The notes below the pieces were generated by a model. That model searched no databases and was not told the DNA's origin. It worked only from the letters and a program-made list of their open reading frames with translations. A stretch of DNA of 18,891 nucleotides from DATDRM01 sp035291705. Lineage in GTDB: Bacteria > Chloroflexota > Anaerolineae > Anaerolineales > UBA4823. How positions within the stretch are numbered: the stretch's first letter is position 1; each line of letters opens with the position of its first letter. Made by a program: the position numbers and the translations under genes. Where the stretch lies: NCBI GenBank assembly GCA_035291705.1, contig DATDRM010000152.1:1-18891 (forward strand), read 5' to 3'. Below, one piece after another: positions 13,263 to 18,891 of this stretch.

Positions 13263-14774
13263 ATGCCGAAATACATCGCCGCAATCGACCAGGGTACGAC
13301 TAGCACCCGCTGCATGCTTTTCCAAAGGAATGGTTTCGTGGCTGGCGTTGCCCAGAAAGAACACCAGCAAATATATCCGCAACCTGGGTGGGTGGAGCAC
13401 GACCCCTTAGAAATCTGGCAACGTACAAAGGAAGTCATCGAGGAGGCTGTTGCTCGGGCAAACATCCAGCCAGGAGATATCTCTGCTGTCGGGGTTACCA
13501 ATCAGCGAGAGACGACAATTCTTTGGGATAAAAACACCGGCCAGCCATACACAAACGCTATTGTCTGGCAAGATACACGTACTAAGGGTGCATGCGATAC
13601 CCTAGCGAACGAGGGTGGGATAGACCGTTTCCGGAATCAAGTGGGCTTGCCCCTGGCGACATACTTCTCTGGCCCAAAAATCAAATGGATTTTAGAGAAC
13701 GTTCCCACAGCCCAGAAAGCGGCCGAGAGCGGCAACGCTCTTTTCGGTAACATCGATACCTGGGTGATATGGTGGTTGACCGGTGGGCCGAACGGCGGTG
13801 CTCACGTGACCGATATTACCAACGCCAGTCGCACCATGCTGATGAATCTGGAGACATTGGATTGGGATGCAGAAATAATTCGTATACTCCGTATCCCTCG
13901 CCAGATTCTTCCGCGCATCGTGCCTTCCAGCGACCCTTCTACCTGGGGATTGACACTAGACGATGGACCCTTTAGGGCAGATATCCCGGTCTGTGGTGAC
14001 CTCGGCGACCAGCAGGCTGCTTTAGTCGGCCAGGCTTGTTTTAACCCCGGCGAAGGGAAAAACACCTATGGCACGGGATGCTTCATGCTGTTGAATACTG
14101 GACCCGAGATCGTATCTTCGACGAGCGGCCTGTTAACCACGCTGGCTTATCAGATTGGCAATACCCCGGCAATTTACGCACTGGAAGGATCGATCGCTAT
14201 CACTGGTGCGCTTGTCCAATGGCTGCGGGATAACCTGAGTTTAATCCACACTTCCGCAGAAGTCGAAGATCTTGCCCGCACCGTGGATGACAATGGAGGC
14301 ATTTACTTCGTACCTGCTTTTTCAGGGTTGTTCGCTCCATACTGGCGGTCCGACGCACGGGGCGTGATCGCCGGGTTGACGCGCTTTGTAAACAAAGGGC
14401 ACCTCGCCCGGGCTACATTGGAAGCCACTGCTTACCAGACTCGAGAGGTTTTGGAGGCAATGCAAAAAGACTCTCGGGTAGCGTTAACAACCCTCAAAGT
14501 AGATGGAGGGATGGTATATAATGAACTGCTAATGCAATTTCAGGCTGATATGCTCGGCGTGCCTGTCGTCAGGCCTGTAGTTACTGAGACTACTGCTTTG
14601 GGTGCAGCTTACGCGGCTGGATTAGCAGTCGGTTTCTGGGAGAACCTGGACGAGCTGCGGAACAATTGGCAGATAGACAAGACCTGGCACCCCCAAATGG
14701 AAAACGATTCGCGAAACAGGTTTTACCGGGGCTGGCTCAAGGCAGTCGATAGGACTCTGGGGTGGGTCGATTGA
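13263..14774 (+). CDS. glpK: Glycerol kinase
   Basis: A 503-residue FGGY-family glycerol kinase, the same length as the E. coli enzyme. It phosphorylates glycerol with ATP to glycerol 3-phosphate in the cytosol. Diagnostic segments are AAIDQGTTSTRCMLF (6-20), the glycerol-binding NQRETTILW and NAIVWQDTRT, GDLGDQQAALVGQ containing the catalytic aspartate, EGSIAITGALVQW, FSGLFAPYWR and VDGGMVYNELLMQFQADML. The FBP-binding GGKGG-type loop of the enteric enzyme and the phosphorylatable-histidine segment of Firmicutes enzymes are not apparent in the stretch before GDLGDQQ, so those controls may be absent. AAAAGGA precedes the ATG. The gene opens the glp operon and ends four bases before glpAB. No GlpF facilitator is in the window. 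Confidence 0.97.
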   Translation: MPKYIAAIDQGTTSTRCMLFQRNGFVAGVAQKEHQQIYPQPGWVEHDPLEIWQRTKEVIEEAVARANIQPGDISAVGVTNQRETTILWDKNTGQPYTNAIVWQDTRTKGACDTLANEGGIDRFRNQVGLPLATYFSGPKIKWILENVPTAQKAAESGNALFGNIDTWVIWWLTGGPNGGAHVTDITNASRTMLMNLETLDWDAEIIRILRIPRQILPRIVPSSDPSTWGLTLDDGPFRADIPVCGDLGDQQAALVGQACFNPGEGKNTYGTGCFMLLNTGPEIVSSTSGLLTTLAYQIGNTPAIYALEGSIAITGALVQWLRDNLSLIHTSAEVEDLARTVDDNGGIYFVPAFSGLFAPYWRSDARGVIAGLTRFVNKGHLARATLEATAYQTREVLEAMQKDSRVALTTLKVDGGMVYNELLMQFQADMLGVPVVRPVVTETTALGAAYAAGLAVGFWENLDELRNNWQIDKTWHPQMENDSRNRFYRGWLKAVDRTLGWVD

Positions 14775-14778
14775 TAAA

Positions 14779-17718
14779 ATGAGGAAAATCAAGACTGAAA
14801 TCCTTGTAATCGGCGGGGGAGCGACTGGGACAGGAACGATCCGCGACCTGGCCATGCGCGGTTTTAATACTGTTCTAGTCGAAAAACGCGACTTCAGCCA
14901 TGGGACGACAGGTCGTTACCATGGATTGCTCCACAGCGGTGGGCGCTACGCAGTTCATGACCCTCAGGCAGCCGCCGAATGCATCGCCGAAAACCATATC
15001 CTGCGCCGGATTATGTCTCATTGCATTGAAGATACCGGAGGTTATTTCGTACTCACTCCTTGGGATGATCCCAATTATGTCCCAGATTTTCTGGTAGGCT
15101 GCCGGAACGCTGGGATTCCCGTCGAAGAAATATCGATCAAAGAAATGCTGCGCGCAGAACCACTGTTGAATCCAGCCATAACTCGCTGTTTTCATGTCCC
15201 AGATGCTGCTGCAGACTCTTTCCTGGCTGCAGAAGCGAATGCCGCCTCTGCTCGGGATTATGGCGCGCAGGTTTTTAACTATCTTGAAGTTCAAGAATTG
15301 AGGCGGTTGGGGGATCGGATCGTTGGAGTCAATTGTTACGATCTGGTCAAAGATGAGACAGTCCAAATCGATGCCGATCTGGTGGTAAACGCTGCAGGGG
15401 CTTGGGCAGGGAAAATCGCCGCGACCGCTGGCGTGCATATTCAAATCATTCCCGGCAAAGGGACGATGGTGGCTATTAATCATCGCGTCCTGAACACTGT
15501 AGTTAACCGTTGTAAGATGCCAGCAGACGGTGACATTATTGTCCCGATCCATACAGTCGCCGTCATCGGAACCACTGACGAACCTGTTGCCGATCCCGAG
15601 CATTTCCTGATCGAGCCCTGGGAAGTTAGCCTGATGCTTGAGGAAGGTGAGAAGCTGCTCCCAGGCCTGAAGAACATGCGCATGCTGCGCGCCTGGGCAG
15701 GCGTACGGCCCCTGTACCATGAAACAAAACCATCTACCACACGCGATATCTCGCGTGCTTATGTTCTTCTTGATCATGAAGAGCGCGATGGCCTCTCGGG
15801 TTTTATCACCATTACGAGTGGCAAATGGACGACATATCGTTTAATGGCAGAAACCACTGTCGACCTGGTTTGTAGAAAATTGGGAGTTAAACGTAATTGT
15901 CACACACACTTAGAGCCATTGCCGGGGGCTGAAAAAGGTCATTACCATCACTTAGGAGCACGTTTGGCGGAGATCGAAAGAGACGAAGCCTACAATACCC
16001 TGATTTGCGAATGTGAACTAGCGACACAGGCAGATATCATCACTGCGATCGTGGATAAGGAAGCCAAAACCCTGGACGATATTCGCCGTGATGCCCGCCT
16101 CGGGATGGGTCCATGTCAAGGAGGGTTCTGCACCTACCGGAGTGCTGGAATATTGCAGGCAATCCGCCACCCACCAGTGGATGAAATCAATCTCGCCTTG
16201 CGTGATTTTTTACAAGAACGATGGAAAGGGCTGCTCCCCATCCTTTGGGGACAGCAATTACGCCAGGAACGTTTGGATGAACTAATTTACTTAAACGTGC
16301 TGAATGTAGATCATCTGCCTGGCCCGCAGACCTCTCGGCTGGCGGCGGAGGTGTATGCAATCCCAGAAGTCGTTGGACTTATACCTGAGGAACAAGGGCA
16401 AAGGATAACTGGCGAAGAACGTGTTGATAAGATTAAATCTTCACCTTTCATTGCTGATCAATCGCCTTCTGAGGTGCTCATCGTCGGCGCTGGCCTCTCA
16501 GGTTTGATCGCTGCCTGGCGAGCAAGCGCTCGAGGACGCAGCACTGTTCTTATCACCAAAGGCTGGGGGGCGACGCACTGGCATTCCGGATGTATCGATG
16601 TGATTGGTTACTTCCCCACCGGAAACCAGGAGATGGTCCAGTCTCCAATGAAAGCCCTGGAGAAATTGGTTCAAGAACACCCCGATCATCCTTACTCAAT
16701 AACAGGTTTGGAATCCTTGACCGAAGCTATCGCTGCTTTTCAACGGCTATGCGCAGAAAACGACTACCCTTTGCAAGGGACGTTGGAACAAAATTGGCTG
16801 CTTCCATCTGCAGTAGGTGCCTTTCGTCCTTCTTGTTTGATCCCAGAAACGATGATAGCCGGGGATCTTCGACAGCGTGATCCGATGTTGATTGTTGGCT
16901 TTGATGGATTTCAAGATTTTTACCCTGGACTGATCACCGAAAACCTGATACGTCAGGGCGTTCTAGCCAACGAGGTTATTTTAGATCTACCAAGCCTGCG
17001 TAAACGCCGTTTTGTCACGCCCATCATCATGGCACACCTCTTCGATACTGAAGAGTTCCGAGCCGAAGTCGTCGCCACTTTGAAGCCAAGATTAGGGAAT
17101 TGTGACAGGATCGGTTTCCCTGCAATCCTGGGTCTGGAACAGTCAATGCAGGCCAAGCAAGACCTGGAGAAGGGATTAAATTGTCCAATTTTTGAAATCC
17201 CTACCTTACCCCCCTCGGTGCCTGGGATTCGGCTACACAATCTTTTATTGAAGGTTATCCAAAAAAACGATGGAAGAGTCTACAATGGTATGCAAGCAAC
17301 GGCTTACGAGTCTGAAAACGGCCGAGTGACCGCACTCTGGAGCGAAGCTGCAGCCAGGCGAAAATACCATTCCGCCAAGACCTTTATCCTGGCTACTGGT
17401 GGCATACTCGGCGGCGGGATCACAGGAGACCAGAATGGGAATCTGCACGAGATGGTATTTAATTTGCCTCTCTCAGCCCCCATAGAGCGTCTCGACTGGT
17501 TTAAACCACTTTTTTTTGACTCATCAGGCCACCCAGTCTATCAGTCAGGGGCACGAGTAAACTCGATCCTGCAACCCACAAATGACAACGGCCAGAGCGT
17601 ATTTGCCAACCTTTTCGTGACTGGATCTACTCTCGCTGGTGGTGATTTCCTGCGTGAACGCTCCCTTGAGGGGATCGCCTTGGCAACCGGCTACAAGGTT
17701 GGAGAGATGGTTGCATAA
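14779..17718 (+). CDS. glpAB: Anaerobic glycerol-3-phosphate dehydrogenase, GlpA-GlpB fusion
   Basis: A 979-residue fusion of two subunits normally made separately (E. coli GlpA 542, GlpB 419 residues). Residues 1 to about 545 are GlpA: FAD-binding VIGGGATGTG at 10-19, GTTGRYHGLLHSGGRY near 46-61, and a BFD-like [2Fe-2S] domain with C410, C412, C446 and C451 (CEC and CQGGFC). A linker of about 20 residues follows. A second dinucleotide fold starts with EVLIVGAGLSGL at 565-576 and continues as GlpB to FILATGGILGGG and the C-terminal FVTGSTLAGGDF. The enzyme oxidises glycerol 3-phosphate to dihydroxyacetone phosphate, passing electrons to GlpC and the quinone pool. No stop, frameshift or internal start is seen at the junction. 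It begins four bases after glpK. Confidence 0.95.
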   Translation: MRKIKTEILVIGGGATGTGTIRDLAMRGFNTVLVEKRDFSHGTTGRYHGLLHSGGRYAVHDPQAAAECIAENHILRRIMSHCIEDTGGYFVLTPWDDPNYVPDFLVGCRNAGIPVEEISIKEMLRAEPLLNPAITRCFHVPDAAADSFLAAEANAASARDYGAQVFNYLEVQELRRLGDRIVGVNCYDLVKDETVQIDADLVVNAAGAWAGKIAATAGVHIQIIPGKGTMVAINHRVLNTVVNRCKMPADGDIIVPIHTVAVIGTTDEPVADPEHFLIEPWEVSLMLEEGEKLLPGLKNMRMLRAWAGVRPLYHETKPSTTRDISRAYVLLDHEERDGLSGFITITSGKWTTYRLMAETTVDLVCRKLGVKRNCHTHLEPLPGAEKGHYHHLGARLAEIERDEAYNTLICECELATQADIITAIVDKEAKTLDDIRRDARLGMGPCQGGFCTYRSAGILQAIRHPPVDEINLALRDFLQERWKGLLPILWGQQLRQERLDELIYLNVLNVDHLPGPQTSRLAAEVYAIPEVVGLIPEEQGQRITGEERVDKIKSSPFIADQSPSEVLIVGAGLSGLIAAWRASARGRSTVLITKGWGATHWHSGCIDVIGYFPTGNQEMVQSPMKALEKLVQEHPDHPYSITGLESLTEAIAAFQRLCAENDYPLQGTLEQNWLLPSAVGAFRPSCLIPETMIAGDLRQRDPMLIVGFDGFQDFYPGLITENLIRQGVLANEVILDLPSLRKRRFVTPIIMAHLFDTEEFRAEVVATLKPRLGNCDRIGFPAILGLEQSMQAKQDLEKGLNCPIFEIPTLPPSVPGIRLHNLLLKVIQKNDGRVYNGMQATAYESENGRVTALWSEAAARRKYHSAKTFILATGGILGGGITGDQNGNLHEMVFNLPLSAPIERLDWFKPLFFDSSGHPVYQSGARVNSILQPTNDNGQSVFANLFVTGSTLAGGDFLRERSLEGIALATGYKVGEMVA

Positions 17719-17731
17719 AAAGGATATCTTT

Positions 17732-18891
17732 GTGAGCTTTCCCGAACATCCGGTCGAGCTAACTCTCGATCAGTGCATAAAATGCAACATTTGCGTGACG
17801 AAATGCCCGGTCACAGCAGTCACCGATCTTTTTCCAGGACCTAAATATGAAGGCCCTCAAGCTGGTCGGTTCCGCATGCCTTATGGTACCTCGCCCGACA
17901 AATCTGTGGATTATTGCAGCGGGTGTCGCGTCTGCAATTTGGCGTGTCCTACGGGAGTAAAGATCGCTGAGATCAACGCCCGTTCCCGTGCTCGCATGGT
18001 GGAACAGGGGAAATTCAGTTATCGCACCCGCCTGAGAAATAACTTGATCGCCCGGTCTGAATTACTCGGCAAACTTGGCCAACCACTGGCTCCCCTGGCG
18101 AATGCTTTGCTTTCAAATCGTTTCCTTCGTCAGGGAATCGAAGCGGCCTTTGGAATCCATCAGGAAGCGCCTTTGCCTCCCTTTGCCCATTACCGGTTCT
18201 CGCTCTGGTTTCATCGGCGCGTTAATCCTTATCGATCAGATAAAAAGGTAGTTTATTATCACGGTTGTTCGACGGAATATTACGAGCCTCGTGTCGGGCA
18301 AGCTGCTGTGCAAGTCTTGGAAGCATTGGGCTTTGAAGTCATTGTCCCGCCCCAAAACTGCTGTGGTTTGCCATTGCTTTCCAACGGCGAATTTCCAGCA
18401 GCCCGGCGCTATCATGCCAGCAACCTCCATAACTTAATCGAATTCGCCAGGCAAGGCATTCCCATCGTCGGTACTTCAACCAGCTGCACCCTAACCCTAA
18501 AAGAAGAAGCGATCGAGTTACTCGATTATTTTGATGCAGATGCTCAACTGGTCGCCCGACAGACTTTCGATATTAACGAGTTCATCTTATCCTATCACCT
18601 AACTGATTCGTTCAGTCACCCCCTTAAACCGATCCCATTAACCCTGGCATACCATGCGCCATGTCAATATCGCGCCCACCGGTTGGGAATTCCTGCGACT
18701 GAGGTTCTTCACCTGGTCCCGGAGTTACACATCATCGAAAGCAATTGCGACTGTTGTGGGATCGCTGGAACTTATGGCTATAAGAAGGAAAAATACCGGA
18801 TAGCTATGGATATTGGAAACCCGCTCTTCAACTTTGTACGCCAGGTGAACGGGCCTGTAGTGATATGTGACAGTGAAACCTGCCGCTGGCA
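17732..18891 (+). CDS. glpC: Anaerobic glycerol-3-phosphate dehydrogenase subunit C (cut by window edge)
   Basis: The first 386 residues are in the window; the E. coli protein has 396, so only a short tail is missing. The N-terminus has two [4Fe-4S] motifs, CIKCNICVTKCP (15-26) and CSGCRVCNLACP near 62-73. Two CCG-type cysteine-rich domains follow, with NCCGLP in the first and CDCCGIAGTYG in the second, like those of heterodisulfide reductase HdrB and succinate dehydrogenase SdhE-type proteins. GlpC anchors GlpAB to the membrane and passes electrons towards menaquinone. The start is GTG, with AAAAAGGA ending seven bases before it. It lies 13 bases after glpAB, so it is the third gene of the operon. 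No membrane helix is obvious in the visible part. Confidence 0.94.
   Translation, partial: MSFPEHPVELTLDQCIKCNICVTKCPVTAVTDLFPGPKYEGPQAGRFRMPYGTSPDKSVDYCSGCRVCNLACPTGVKIAEINARSRARMVEQGKFSYRTRLRNNLIARSELLGKLGQPLAPLANALLSNRFLRQGIEAAFGIHQEAPLPPFAHYRFSLWFHRRVNPYRSDKKVVYYHGCSTEYYEPRVGQAAVQVLEALGFEVIVPPQNCCGLPLLSNGEFPAARRYHASNLHNLIEFARQGIPIVGTSTSCTLTLKEEAIELLDYFDADAQLVARQTFDINEFILSYHLTDSFSHPLKPIPLTLAYHAPCQYRAHRLGIPATEVLHLVPELHIIESNCDCCGIAGTYGYKKEKYRIAMDIGNPLFNFVRQVNGPVVICDSETCRW

Noticed and set aside
14875..15777. A 300-codon open frame on the minus strand opposite glpA
   Set aside because: It lies fully antisense to the well-conserved GlpA part, has a composition typical of a shadow frame (many Cys, His and Trp) and no recognisable motif or ribosome binding site.

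Overview
The window is a dense bacterial stretch of about 50% GC with 15 protein genes, two of them cut by the window edges. I see no tRNA, rRNA, CRISPR array, insertion sequence or phage gene. The gene families (a complete CO-dehydrogenase-like molybdenum hydroxylase operon, class III PPK2, a GlpA-GlpB fusion, a short CysS-like ligase) and the codon style suggest a free-living, probably anaerobic or facultative member of the Chloroflexota (Anaerolineae-like). That assignment is an inference, not a match.

Region 1 (1-7476, all minus strand, read right to left): one tightly packed operon. The order is coxG-like SRPBCC protein, cyclase-family metal hydrolase, FAD subunit, 2Fe-2S subunit, molybdopterin subunit N-terminal half, molybdopterin subunit C-terminal half, EthD-like protein, XdhC/CoxF-like protein, MoxR/CoxD AAA+ ATPase, and the start of a CoxE-like protein that runs off the left edge. 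The hydroxylase belongs to the xanthine dehydrogenase/aldehyde oxidase family. Its molybdopterin subunit is made as two proteins, the arrangement known for nicotinate dehydrogenase (NdhL/NdhM) of Eubacterium barkeri. The active-site loop reads AMRGFG, not the AYRCSFR of form I CO dehydrogenase, so this is not a classical CO dehydrogenase. The likely logic is that the hydroxylase oxidises an organic, possibly N-heterocyclic, substrate, the cyclase-family enzyme hydrolyses the product, and XdhC/CoxD/CoxE/CoxG mature or position the enzyme. The substrate cannot be read from the sequence.

Region 2 (7477-7635): the divergent intergenic between this operon and ppk2. It has three TTRTCATG direct repeats, a 12-bp palindrome and a plausible promoter for the leftward operon.

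Region 3 (7636-11884, plus strand): a class III polyphosphate kinase 2, a 159-bp gap with a 38-bp imperfect dyad, a CPBP-family intramembrane protease, a Spinster-like MFS transporter and a GNAT-fold protein.

Region 4 (11912-13165, minus strand): a cysteinyl-tRNA synthetase-like protein. It lacks the usual C-terminal anticodon-binding part and has a signature partly resembling the mycothiol ligase MshC.

Region 5 (13263-18891, plus strand): an anaerobic glycerol utilisation operon. GlpK makes glycerol 3-phosphate, a single 979-residue GlpA-GlpB fusion oxidises it to dihydroxyacetone phosphate, and GlpC (cut a few residues before its end) carries electrons to the membrane quinone pool.
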